A DNA stretch of 64,000 nt from Chrysemys picta bellii (GCF_011386835.1 NC_088795.1:106390434-106454433), one strand, 5' to 3'. Shown: positions 46,445 to 57,328, numbered from the stretch's first letter. Translations and numbers: made by a program. The notes: a model not told the origin generated them from the sequence alone.

Positions 46445-46790
46445 GGTCACCTGTGCTGATGAGCTCTGCATGGTCACCTGTGCTGATCAGCTTGCCATGC
46501 TGACCAAACAGGAAATGAAATTCAAAAGTTCCCGGGGCTTTTCCCATCTACCTGGCCAGTGCATCTGAGTTGAGAATGCTCCCAGAGGCCAATACCATCA
46601 AATTGCATCCACACTACCCCAAATTCGACCCAGTGAAGTCGATTTTAGTGCTAAACCCCTTGCCGGGGATGAGTACAGAAATCTATTTTACGAGCCCTTT
46701 AAGTCAACAAAACAGGCTTGGTCTTGTGGACGGGTGCAGGGTTAAATCGACCTAACGCTGCTAAATTTAACTCATAGTGTAGACCAAAGC

Positions 46791-46793
46791 TAA
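46791..46793 (+). repeat. Harbinger target duplication TAA, right
   Basis: Pairs with 42038-42040. Confidence 0.75.
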
Positions 46794-46814
46794 GAGAGGA
46801 ATTTCACCATATTT

Positions 46815-47090
46815 AAGGTACTTATATGGCCTCCATTTCTGTAGCATCTGGGTACCTCACTATCTTAATATATTTATCCTCACAACACCACTGTGAGATA
46901 AGGAAGTGCTATTATCCCCATTATGCAGATGGGGAAAATGAGGCACAAAGGGCCAATACCTTCAAAAATTTTACCCTAAGAAACTAAGTGACATGTGCAG
47001 GGTTATACAGGAAGTCAATGGAAGATAAGCCAATTAAATCAGAATGTTCTGTGTCTCAGGTAAGTACTCTAACCACTGGACTAACCATAG
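46815..47090 (+). mobile_element. MIR-like SINE relic
   Basis: CCTCACAACACCACTGTGAG, TATTATCCCCATTATGCAGA, GGGGAAAATGAGGCACAAAG, GTGACATGTGCAGGGTTATA and CTCTAACCACTGGACTAACC follow the MIR/CORE-SINE order (CCTCACAACA, ATCCCCATTTTACAGATGAG, GAGGCACAGAG, GGTCACACAG). The tRNA head is not clear. Confidence 0.75.
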
Positions 47091-47741
47091 ACTCATTTTC
47101 AATGCAGAGAAAAAAAATGGACTCAAATATTTCGATTCCATGCAAACAAACTGCTTTTTCTAAACACCCCCCTCATCCCAAAGTACAATCATATTTGTAA
47201 TCACACATCATTTATTTTAAATTGCAACAACAGCATCACTTAGGGAGAAAAAGAAAATGAAAAAAAAAATTAGCTGGAGAGATGAATAAGTATGTGTTTT
47301 ATTTAGGGTTGTCAAGCGATTACAAAAACTAATCACGATAAATCACATGATTAATCGTGCTATTAAACAATAATAGAATACCATTTATTTAAATATTTTT
47401 GCACATCTTATACATTTTTAAATATGTTGATTTCTATTACAACACAGAATACAAAATGTACAGTGCTCACTTTATTTTTGATTACAAATATTTTCACTGT
47501 AAAAAACAAAAGAAACAGTATTTTTCAATTCACCTAATACAAGTACTCTGGTACAATCTCTTTATCATGAAAGTTGAACTTACAAATGTAGAATTGTGTA
47601 CAAAAAACACTGCATTCAAAAATAAAACAATGTAAAACTTTAGCGCCTACATGTCCAATCAGTCCTACTTCTTGTTCAGTCAATTGCTCAGACAAACAAG
47701 TTTGTTTACATTTGCAGGAGATAATGCTGCCTACTTCTCGT

Positions 47742-48276
47742 TTACATGTCACCTGAAAGTGAGAACAGGCATTTGCATGGTACTGTTGTAGCTAGTGTTG
47801 CAAGATATTTACATGCCAGATGCACTAAAGATTCATATGTCCCTTCATGCTTCAACCACCATTCCAGGGGACATGCATCCATGCTGATGACGGGTTCTGC
47901 TTGATAACCATCCAAAGCATTGTAAACCAACGCATGTTCCTTTTCATCATCATGAGTCAGATGCCACCAGCAGAAGGTTGATTTTCTTTTTTTTTGGTGG
48001 TTTGGGTTCTGTAGTTTCTGCATCAGAGTGTTGCTCTTGTAAGGCTTCTGAAAGCATGCTCCACACCCCATGCCTCTCAGATTTTGGAAGGAACTTCAGA
48101 TTCTTAAACCTTGGGTCGAGTGCTGTAGCTATCTTTAGAAATGTCACATTGGTATCCTCTTTGCCTTTTGTCAAATTTGCAGTGAAAGTGTTCTTAAAAT
48201 GAACAACATGTGCTGGGTCATCATCTGAGACTGCTATAACATGAAATATATGGCAGAATATGGGTAAACAGAACAA
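47742..48276 (-). pseudogene. hAT transposase C-terminal part (left copy), frameshifted
   Basis: Two overlapping minus-strand stretches. The upstream one (48276-47950) has TFLKIATALDPRFKNLKFLP, the pattern before the dimerisation domain, then a PKPPKKKKI basic stretch. The downstream one (48071-47742) has MDACPLEWWLKHEGTYESLV, a LACKYLATLATTVPCKCLFS block, then LSGD: the hAT dimerisation region (usually LEWW...YP.L..LA..YL..PATSVP.ER.FS..G). The shift between them lies around 47970-48000 in an A-run. The N-terminal BED finger and most of the catalytic core are absent. Confidence 0.82.
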
Positions 48277-48344
48277 GAGACATACAATTATCCCCCAAGG
48301 AGTTCAATCACAATTTTAATTAATATATTATTTTTTTAACAAGT

Positions 48345-48575
48345 GTCATCAGCCTGGCAGCATGTCTTCTGGAACAATGGCCGAAGCATGAAGAGGCATA
48401 TGAATCTTTAGCGCATCTGGCACATAAATATCATGCAACGCCAGCTACAACAGTGCCATGCAAATGCTTGTTCTCACTTTCAGGTGACATTGTAATTAAG
48501 AAGTGGGCAGAATTATCTCCTGTAAATGTAAACAAACTTATTTCTCTTAGCGATTGGCTGAACAAGAAGTAGGAC
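48345..48575 (+). pseudogene. hAT transposase C-terminal part (right copy), decayed
   Basis: Plus-strand counterpart: CTGGCAGCATGTCTTCTGG, GGCCGAAGCATGAAGAGGC, GTGCCATGCAAATGCTTG and TGTTCTCACTTTCAGG correspond to the coding words of the left copy read on its own strand. Stops and shifts prevent an open frame. It is followed by an ordinary hAT 3' end, including AACAAGAAGTAGGACTGAG. Confidence 0.75.
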
Positions 48576-48966
48576 TGAGTGGACTTGTAGGCTCAAAAGT
48601 TTTACATTATTTTTGTTTTTGAATGCAGTTATGTAACAAAAAACCCTACATTTGTAAGTTGCACTTTCAGGTTAAAAAGATTGCACTACAGTACATGTAT
48701 GAGGTGAATTGAAATATACTATTTCTTTTGTTTATCATTTTTACAGAGCAAATATTTGTAATAAAAATAATATAAAGTGAGCACTGTACACTTTGTATTC
48801 TGAGTCATAATTGAAATAGATATATTTGAAAATGTGGAAAAACATCCAAAATATTTAATACATTTCAGTTGGTATTCTATTGTTTAACAGTGCGATTAAT
48901 CGTGATCAATTTTTTTGATTTAATCGCTTGAGTTAACTGCTATTAATCAACAGCCCTAATTTTATT

Positions 48967-50303
48967 CCTATTAATTGTTTTTTTCTAGTCCTGAAACTTG
49001 TTCAAGAACAGAAATATTTTTTCCTCTAATTGATTCTGAGGAAAAACTCTCTACATTCAGGGTTGTTTTTTAAGTGGATAAATTGAAAGACATGATGTTA
49101 GGATTTTGGACTAAAGAACAGCTTGCACTTGTGGGTGAATATTTTAGCCAGGCTTTGTTGTTTGTGTGAGAAAAACAAAACAGGCACTCGAGGCTTTTGT
49201 GAAACTTTCCTTGATTATACCAACTTAGTCCTTTTTCCACTTATAACATTGATAATAATACATCCTTTTGCCATTTTGACCTTGAATTATTGGGCCAAAT
49301 CCTCCTCCTAGTTACATTGGGTAAATCCAGAGAGCAGATAGACAAACAAGTCATAATGAATAATTTAGTAGGCCACTTAACCCTTTTTATTGTGTTTTCA
49401 GAATATCCAAGAAAAGCATTATTTTTGTCTTTGAATGAGGACTCCAGATTTTAAAAAATCAGTGTGCTATCCTGACTGACCAAGAGTGAGGAATATATAG
49501 GCCATAATTGTTTGTTGTCTAACAGAATATGCATTCAATTTTCTCTTTTTTGAAATTTACAGCAAATAAGGTGTGCGTGTGTGTGTGTGTGCGCGCGCGC
49601 GTGCATGCGTACACATGCATGCGTGTTCAGAATTGCTAAGGTTGCAACAAAATCCTTACCTGATTCATTTAATTGTCTCTCTGTGCCAGTGTCCTGCGCC
49701 AGAGTAATTTTGGAAAGCACTGTGCATTACCTCATCCCGTACACAACACACTAATCTGCCATGAGCATGGATTAAATCCTCTTGGGTAAGACTGTGGTCT
49801 CACTGAAGTCAATGGAAGTTTTGCCATTGACTTCAGAGGAGTCAGGATTTCCTCTCTGGTCTCCGTTTTATTTCACAATCTCACTATCAACAATTCTTAT
49901 GGTGTATGTGTTCAGTGCAATTTGTGAAGAGTGTAGATGCCTTCCTTGTGTTTCTCACCTTAGTAATTACCTTAGTACTAGGGCTCTGGTATTGGTGAAT
50001 GGCTTCATATTCCCTCATCCTACATCCAGCACACTGTAAGCTGTTGGGCTTGTTCCCCAGCCTGGAGGAATAACCAGCCCTACTCAAATCAAATGTTAGC
50101 TCTTGCCTTAGGGCTCCAACACAAATGGCCTCACACACAAATGAAGAAAACATGGAGTCACAACATAAAGCAATCACCTGCTTCCCACTGTAGGTTGTGG
50201 GCCACATGGCCTCTGGCAGTCTAATAGCAAGAGTGCTCATCCAACCTACAGATGGCTGCAGTGCCTTCTGCCCCTTGCAGTCCTCCACAACACTACCTAC
50301 AAC
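48967..50303. other. No gene recognised
   Basis: Has a short inverted CACTGAAGTCAATGGAAGT...CATTGACTTCAGAGG pair at 49800-49838, which belongs to the palindromic repeat vocabulary of the window. Otherwise no motif. Confidence 0.5.
49571..49625 (+). repeat. (TG)n(CG)n tract, potential Z-DNA
   Basis: Strict purine-pyrimidine alternation, GTGTGTGTGTGTGCGCGCGC and on through ATGCGTACACATGCATGCG, for about 50 bases. Confidence 0.9.
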
Positions 50304-50595
50304 TTGAGGTATGTCTAACATTGAAACTGGAGGTGTAATTTTCAGCTTGAGTAGGCATACCTATGCTAGCTCTGATTGAGCTAGCACAGTACAAATAGAA
50401 GTGTAGCTATGACTGCATGAGCAGTGGGAGGGGCCAGCTGAGTAAGTACCTAGGGTTTCTGATGGGATCATGCAGCATGGCTAGCAGCTCACAATGCTGT
50501 GGTTATGTTTCTATTTTTAGTATGCTAGCTCAATCAGAGCTAGTGCGGGTATGTCTACTCAAATGGAAAATTACACCTTTCAGTAGGCATACCCT
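50304..50595. mobile_element. Long-TIR MITE, family A copy 2
   Basis: Inverted ends of about 95 bases: left GGTGTAATTTTCAGCTTGAG, GCTAGCTCTGATTGAGCTAG, right CTAGCTCAATCAGAGCTAGT, TGGAAAATTACACC. The ends read GAGGTATGTCTAAC and GTAGGCATACCC. The TTTTTAGTATGCTAGCTCAA word matches 19822-20111, placing both in one family. Confidence 0.8.
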
Positions 50596-51714
50596 TGGAC
50601 AGTAGTCACAGGAGAGCATTCTACTAGCCCTGTCCCTGTTCCACTCTCTTCTATATCCTCAAGCTCATAATCAATCATCTAATGCTCCCAGGCTGGGTCT
50701 GAAGATTCCCAACACCCCTCTGCTCTGTCTCTTGTTGAAGCCATTCCACTTTGTATTAAATATCAGTTGGGCCAAAGAGAGAATGAGACTGACTCCATAG
50801 TCTACTGGTGAGGGCAATTACCTAAAACTTTCTTATTATCAGGCACATAGGCAAATTGAACCAGGGTCTCTCACTTCCCAGGTGAGTACCCTATCGCTGG
50901 GCTAAGGGAGTCTCGCATCTATCTCTAAGGCCATTTTGTGTGGAGTTATGCAAGTGTTTAAGCCATTTTTCCAAGAAACAGCTTGGCACCTAAGGTGCCT
51001 GACTCAGAGATGGAGTACCCCATTGTGGATCCCAAGCAGCGATTGACACTTCCCTACAGCACAGACTTGGAGGCTGAACTCCTTGAGAGAGTTGGGGCTT
51101 AGAATGCACCTCCCATTATCTCCTCGTGGCTAGCTTAGGCTAGAGTTCTGACTTTTGTGGATTCCATTCTCAGATTCCTATAGCTCCCCATTCATTATAT
51201 AAGAAGTATAGGCTGCTAACTCAGGCTTTGTGGATTCCAGTGATTTTCAAGGTACTAAAAGTTGCAAGTCTCAGTGTCACAATGCCTAAGTCCCTTTGTG
51301 GATCTGGGCCTTAGTATCTCTCAGTAGTGGCCTATTGCAAATCAACACAATCAACCCATGTTTTATGATTACAGAACCCACTCCAGCAGCTCTTGTTTAT
51401 GTGAACAATCTTTCAGTGGAATTCTCCCAAGAGTAATGATTGCTAAAATGAGTAAGGAATGCCTCCATAGAGAATTTCAATGAAATCCAAACTATTGACT
51501 ATAGAGACTCCAAAAATATGGAAATGAAACTTGATCACTGATCATTCATAAGAATTGAGCTATCATAATTACTGAGAGAGATTTTCATTATCTGTTGTGA
51601 CTTTTGGAAAAAGAAATCCAAATATATGACAGTAAGTTTTCCATATAAGATTTCTGAATTTAGCATATTTTTTGACAAAAGTAACCATAAACTTATTCCA
51701 AGCACACAATTTAA
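50596..51714. other. No gene; faint tRNA-like unit
   Basis: On the minus strand at about 50865-50915, ACTCACCTGGGAAGTGAGAG and CCCTGGTTCAATTTGCC resemble the head of an old tRNA-derived SINE. Sequence to about 51310 uses AAGGTGCCTGA and GGGCCTTAG words as in other diverged repeats. Confidence 0.4.
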
Positions 51715-51732
51715 GGGGGGGGGGGGGGGGGG
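51715..51732 (+). repeat. Poly(G) run of 18
   Basis: Uninterrupted run of 18 G in AT-rich sequence. Confidence 0.95.
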
Positions 51733-54700
51733 AACAGCACCATTCTAATTAAGAAGGGTTTTTTTTGTTTGTTTTTGTTTTTTCAATTTCAATTGTTCAA
51801 GTGAATTTCTACCTTGGAATTTGAATAATTTCTATGTATGGATAATAGGATCTCAGTATATAAATTATGCATTCTGGTAGCAGGCTTCTTTTCTTTCAAG
51901 ATTATGTTTATTATTTTATATCTTTGGGAAGCTCTTAGGTACTATACAAATATTAGGGTTGAGAGAAATATTTTTTCAGTAACAATACAATATTAAGAAT
52001 TGAGACCAAGACTGGAAATGCATTGTTCCCTCCTCCATTCATTAGGGTCTGTGTGAGAAGGAAGTGGGGGTTAATGATTATTAAATGTAAACATTACTTT
52101 TTCAGTCTTTATTAGCGGGTGATTGGTATCTGTCATTTCTGAGCCTGGTGAAGTTCTAAACAAGAGCTAGAAAAAACAGTAATTCAAGAAGCTTATAAAA
52201 TAATGGGGTCCATTTGTACAGTTTAGGGAGAAAAAATATTTTTCTAAATGGGAATCTTCAGACTCAAATTCTGGCATCTGAAAGTTGAAGTTAGATTCTT
52301 TCTAGTTTGTACATCATAACCACTAATAAAGTTTCTGTTGTCTAGATTCTTTTGTCACTTACATCTGTGCAATACCATTCTTGTGGGGGTTCACAAATGT
52401 AGCTAATAACAGAATTCGACACATACATAGAGATTCCCATACCCTGAATTATTTGCATGTAGTAGAGTTGAAAATGTGCAAGTTTCTACTCATGGAGTTT
52501 AGCTGGAAATCTCTTTGGAAAGACATTTCCTTCCCTTCTACAGATGAAGACAGGTATTGGCTTCTTTCAAATGTCAGTCCCTGAGATCCACACATATTAC
52601 AGTAGATCTACCAAGCTGCTAGCCAGCTACTATCTCCAGATTCCATGACTGTCTGCTATCCCAGAAACCTTCTTATAGAAAGCTCCAAAGCATGGAGTTA
52701 ACGAGAATATTCAACTCCATTGTAATCAGCAGGGTCATATTGGCTTATACATGTAGTGAATTTGGCCTCCAAGGTATAGTACATGAGAAATTCTGGAATG
52801 TTTTTATGACCTACTCATTAAATGTTATGATTGGCTTTATTCATAATTGCCTAGAATTAATGCTGAAAATAAATAGATATTATTAGACTTGAAGTACTAA
52901 CTGGTCTTTGCTAGCCTGTCAGAGCTACTGCTTAGAGTGATACCCAAAAGGAGAGAGAATTAGATGAAGGATGTAGAAACCTGACTTCCAAGTAGAGATG
53001 GAGTTCATTCTATTGTTCTTTCTTTCTCTTTACTCTTTTCCCCTTTCTAGAGGTCTCTGTACTTTAATGATTGTTGCTGTAGCTCTAGTTAATTGTTGGT
53101 GTATACAGGAGGGCTCACTCTAATTAAAATGTGAAGAGGCTGAAAATAAAAATGTAATCTTTCTTACCTAGCAAAAAGAATGGAGGTCTTAACCTCAAAA
53201 TAAACATTATTTATATTAAGCTAAAGTCATAACATACTCCAGCATTTCATCTATGCAAAATACAGCCTGTTTGTACAATACATTGCGACTATGAGCATCT
53301 TTATGTTGTTCCCTGGGCACTGATACAAGTAAGTGTTCTATTTCCATTGTTCCACCCACCAGCCTTGTGCCTTAGCTGTCCTCTCTTCAAGAGAGTCTTA
53401 GAAGAGTTAGCCCCTGATTTAACCTGCATTGAAGTCAATGGGCTGTAACTTTTCTGAGGTTGTCCCTAAAGTAGGCATGTGCATCATAGTAAATAAAACT
53501 ACTGTACCTGAATAATTTGCTGGAAATATTTATTCAAATTGTTGCTGGTACATTCCATCCGTTAAATCTGTGTCTTCCAAAATGTGACTGTATTCCCTTG
53601 AAAATCCTAAAGGTCTAGCCTTGGGGGCACAGACAGTTCTATCATTGTTCTTCAGAACCATAGCTTTCATTTAGTAACTGCTATGTGTGCAATTTCAAAA
53701 TGTGAAGTGAACATAACCTTGTCTGAGAACACAGAAAGCCTGACACTATAATTTTTTTCAAAATAGTAAATGTTGAGTAGCTCTTATTTGCCCTCTGGAT
53801 GTGGAGTCTCTAGGCTTAATGGTGTCAAACTTTTCTCCACAACTGCAAAAGCTCATGGCTTTGAAATGAAAGCTGAGATTCTCAGCAATAGATTTATTCT
53901 AGGAGCTGGGGCTTCAGGAAAAGCTTCAAATAGTGTCAGGCTCATGTTAAAAATGGCAGCACTGCCATACATTTTATACCTGTGTAATTTTCATTGACTT
54001 GATTTAATTCTGACATACACTAGTATGAAAGCAGAAATAGGCCCTTATTGGCTTATGAGTGCATTATTACAGTTGTAGTAGTTTTTAGGAGTTCCATTCA
54101 TGGACCAGCACACCCTTGTGCTAGGTGCTGTACAAGCACTGAACAAAAAGAGCTTACATGTTGGAATGCAGTGACATGGAGAGTTATTCACCTTGAATTG
54201 GGAATCTTACTGACAAAGGCAGATTAGGTGCTGTGACAGTAAATTAAACTGAAAAATGCTAAAGGGTGGAAAAAAATAAAGAATTCATATAAAAACAAAG
54301 CATACAGTAACTGGATATTTACTTATCATAGTTCCCAAAACTATTATTTTGAACAACTTTATTATATATAATGAACAATCCATGATATACTACTTATTTT
54401 GGGGCAAAATTACTGTACCAGTTATTCAGAGAAGAACATGAGCTGGTGTTGAATTTTTTTCCATACTCAATATTTTTTATTTAATGAGTGATGCCTTACT
54501 TTCAACTGAATATCTTAATAGTGAATATCTATTTTTTGTAGTTTGGATCTGGTTACACAGATGACAATTTCTATCTGTTTATTACAGCAAAATGAAATAA
54601 AGAAGAAAATACAGGAAAGGAAAATAGAGATTCAAGCAAAATTCTTTCCATCTTGTCTCATCACCAGTAATAAAGGTTCTGCAAGGCAATTTGGATCCTT

Positions 54701-55209
54701 GGTTGCACCTGGGCATACCTAGTGTCATAGATTTTGCTCTCCATGACCCTTGTGTACTCCCATTAACTCCAGTGGATTTTGCACATATGTAACTAGCTGG
54801 AACTGAGTAAATGCCCCTCCTCCCTCCACAACCTCAAAAGTGGGGAGGCTTTGTCCAGGTCAGCAGGGGTTAAAAAAACCTCACTCCCTTTAAAGCATGT
54901 ATCCCACCACATGAGCACTCAGCCTCACTGTGGAAGGAGGTAGACACCAGAGACCAATCTAAGCACAGGCAAGCTAGGCAGCAGCCTATAGCAGCAGATT
55001 CTCAGCAAGCAAGGGTATGATCTAGCTTGCCATGGTGTTCATTAACTCTCCTTAGCAGTCCCTTACTGCGCTTTGACCTGGTTCTCTTTGAAATGAGACT
55101 AGAAGCACATTAACAAACTTACTGCACATCAGCAGGGTGTAAACCATGTGCACACAGGTTGCACCCTGCCCATATTAACACCTGTGTAGAGGCCTCTGCA
55201 TGTACCACA
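51733..55209. other. No gene recognised
   Basis: AT-rich. At 54095-54160, ATTCATGGACCAGCACACCC, TTGTGCTAGGTGCTGTACAA and AACAAAAAGAGCTTACA look like an old SINE- or LINE-derived relic I cannot name. Short frames elsewhere have no motif. Confidence 0.5.
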
Positions 55210-56103
55210 CAATTGGAGGATTGGAAGGGCCCTGAGAGGTTATCTAGTCAGTCACCTCCACTCATGGTAGCGCTAAGTATTATCTAGACCATCCTTGACA
55301 GGTGTTTGTCTAACCTGTTCCTAAAAGCTCCAGTGATGGAGATTCCACAACCTCCCTTGGCAATTTATTCCATTTCTTAACTACCCTGACAGGAAGTTTT
55401 TCTTAATGTCCAACCTAAACTGACCTTGCTACAATTTAAGTCCATTGCTTCTTGTCCTATCCTCAGAGGTTAACGAGAATATTTTTTTCTCCCTCCTCCT
55501 TGTAATAATCTCTTATGTATTTGAAAACTGTTATGTCCCCTCTCAATTGTCTCTTCTCCAGACTAAACAAACCTAATTTTTTCAATCTTCCCTCATAGGT
55601 CCTGTTTTCTAGACCTCTAATCATTCTTCTTGTTCTTCTCTGGACTTTCTACAATTTGTCCACATCTTTCCTGAAATGTGGCACCCAGAACTGGACATAA
55701 TACTCCAGCTGAGGCCTAATCAGTGTGAAGCAGAAGAATTACTTCTTGCATCTTGCTTACAATACTCCTGCTAATACAGCTCAAAATGATGTTTGCTTTA
55801 TTTATTTCTTTGGCAACAGTTACACTGTTGACTCCTAGTTAGCGTGTGATCCACTATGACCCTCAGATCCCTTTCTGCATTACTCCTTTGTAGGCAATCA
55901 TTTCCCATTTTGTATGTGTGCAACTAATTGTTCCTTCCCAAGTAAAGTACTTCGTATTTGTCTTTATTGAATTTCCTCCTATTTATTTCAGATCTCTTCT
56001 CCAGTTTGGCCAGATCATTTTGAATTTTAATCCTATCCTCCAAAGCACTTGCAAACCTTCCAGCTTGGTATTGTCCAAAAACTTTATAAGTGTACTCTCT
56101 ATG
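55210..56103 (-). mobile_element. CR1 LINE, 3' part, interrupted by a MITE
   Basis: Minus-strand CR1 from near its 3' end (GGATTGGAAGGGCCCTGAG at 55217) through the C-terminal coding region to the RRKFNKDKYEVLYLGRNN block (about 55985-55925) and just beyond (ALEDRIKIQNDLAKLEKRSE-like, about 56050). At 56104 it is cut by the start of a hAT-type MITE, and no CR1 continuation is seen to the right. Frame broken. Confidence 0.9.
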
Positions 56104-56104
56104 C

Positions 56105-56405
56105 CAGCGGTCGGCAACCTCTGGCACGCAGCTCACCAGGGTAAGCACCCTGGCAGGCCGGGCCAGTTTGTTTACCTGCCACGTCGGCAGGTTCGTCCAA
56201 TCGCGGCTCCCACTGGCCGCAGTTCGCCGCTCCAATGGGGGCGGCGGGAAGCCGTGGCCAGCACATCCCTTGGCCCACGCCACTTCCCGCAGCCCTCTTT
56301 GGCCTAGGACGGTGAACCGCAGCGGGAGCCGTGATTGGCCAAACCTGCCAAAGCAGCAGGTAAACAAATTGGCCCGGCCTGCCAGGGTGCTTACTCTGGT
56401 GAGCC
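56105..56405. mobile_element. GC-rich palindromic hAT-type MITE
   Basis: Starts CAGCGGTCGGCAACCTCTGG, typical of Charlie-like hAT ends (CAGGGGTCGGCAA). Left half TTTGTTTACCTGCCACG, GGCTCCCACTGGCCGC is mirrored by GCAGCGGGAGCCGTGATTGG, CAGCAGGTAAACAAA in the right half. The outer right end is lost after GCTTACTCTGGTGAGCC. Several overlapping frames on both strands are due to GC richness, not genes. Confidence 0.75.
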
Positions 56406-56414
56406 ATGAACAGA

Positions 56415-57142
56415 ACCAGGTGTACTGACCTGGAGTGGGGACTGAGAGGCCTCATGCTCCTACATAAACAGGCTTCCCTGGAAGGACCCCACTGGGGGTC
56501 CCACTCCTCAAGGAGCCAGCCGCCCTGCCCAGATCCCCATTGGGGGAAATCTATCCTTAAGAGCACCAAGTGCTTGTACTCCTGGTGTGGAGCCCCCCTC
56601 CCACTAGGCTCTGCTCCGCCTCCTAAGGAACCCCCTCTTGGTGTCAATCTGAAGGGCATCCTAGAGTATAGGGGGAGGCTTATCCCTGTTTTTGTAATTT
56701 TAAAGTTTTGCCTAGAGGGGAAATCCTCTGTGTTGTGAATCTGATCACCCTGTAAATTACCTTCCATCCTGATTTTACAGAGGTGCTTCTTTTACTTTTC
56801 TTTATAATAAAGTTCTGTTTTTTAAGAATCTGATTGGGGTTTTTAGTGTCCTAAAAACCCAAGGGTCTGGTCTGTGCTCACCTTAGTTACTCTCAAGCCT
56901 TCCCAGGAAAGGGGGTGAAGGGGCTTGGAGTTCCTGTTTCCCCAAAGTATCTCCCCAAGTAGTCCTTTTCCTGAAAATGTGTCTAACTCCCTTAGTGATG
57001 GCATCATACTGTCCAAGGGCAAGGAAGAATTTGTGTCTTGGGGAAGTTTTTAACCTAAGCTGCTAGAAATAAGATTAGGGGTCTTTCATGCAGGTCCCCA
57101 CATCTGTACCCTAGAGTTCAGAGTGGGGAGGGAACCCTGACA
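56415..57142 (+). mobile_element. Probable solo or partial LTR
   Basis: A GC-rich left part (CCCCACTGGGGGTCCCACTC, CCCTCCCACTAGGCTCTGC) is followed by AATAAA at 56807-56812, a T-rich run, GGGGTTTTTAGTGTCC and an end GGGAGGGAACCCTGACA (57126-57142). This order of promoter-like GC region, polyadenylation signal and downstream region ending in CA fits a retroviral-type or Ty3/gypsy LTR. No primer-binding site follows and no duplication was found, so it is solo or a remnant. No protein-coding content. Confidence 0.6.
56807..56812 (+). promoter_or_regulatory. Polyadenylation signal in the LTR
   Basis: AATAAA within CTTTATAATAAAGTTCTG, placed as expected for the R region of an LTR. Confidence 0.6.
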
Positions 57143-57287
57143 GACCCTTGAGAAATCTTCTGCACTAGCATGAATTTCATGACCTGTATGCAGCAAACAA
57201 TAAAATGACAGGATTGTAGATGATAAATCATAGAAAGTATGAAAACAACAAGGAGTCTGGTGGCACCTTAAAGACTAACAGATTTAT

Positions 57288-57328
57288 TTGGGCATAAGCT
57301 TTCGTGAGTAAAAACCTCACTTCTTCGG
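57288..57328 (-). ncRNA. Hammerhead-like motif in PLE, mutated
   Basis: Minus strand: CCGAAGA (one core change), 5-bp stem II GTGAG...CTCAC, intact GAAA, then GCTTATGCCC where the U of the cleavage triplet is C. Relative to the other copies stem II has a paired change, G-C to A-U, that keeps the helix. Confidence 0.45.

Larger units (their letters stand above)
42041..46790. mobile_element. PIF/Harbinger DNA transposon, two-gene, full length
   Basis: A 4750-bp element. The left end GGGTATGTCTACACTACG and the right end, read inwards as GCTTTGGTCTACACTATG, share GTCTACACTA. Further inverted words lie inside: TTAGGTCGAATTTATAG on the left against CGTTAGGTCGATTTAAC read from the right. It contains a transposase on the plus strand and a Myb/SANT-like gene on the minus strand, pointing towards each other. 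Both ends are present, so the copy may be mobilisable in trans, but both genes are broken. GC content is higher than the surroundings. Confidence 0.92.
47304..48958. mobile_element. hAT fold-back element made of two inverted 3' halves
   Basis: Left end TAGGGTTGTCAAGCGATTAC and right end, read inwards, TAGGGCTGTTGATTAATAGC. Both arms have the same order inwards: ACAATAGAATACC (or near), the AAATATTT region, GCTCACTTTAT words, CAATTCACCT, GTGAGAACA and GCATTTGCATGG. The arms are about 550-600 bases, the middle about 500. The left arm plus middle carry hAT transposase C-terminal coding on the minus strand, and the right arm carries it on the plus strand. The flanks GTTTTATT (47296-47303) and ATTTTATT (48959-48966) match at seven of eight bases, the right size for a hAT duplication, suggesting it moved as one unit. 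Confidence 0.8.

Noticed and set aside
56099..56767. 222-codon minus-strand frame and overlapping frames on both strands
   Set aside because: Lies across a palindromic GC-rich MITE and an LTR; stop codons are scarce because of base composition.
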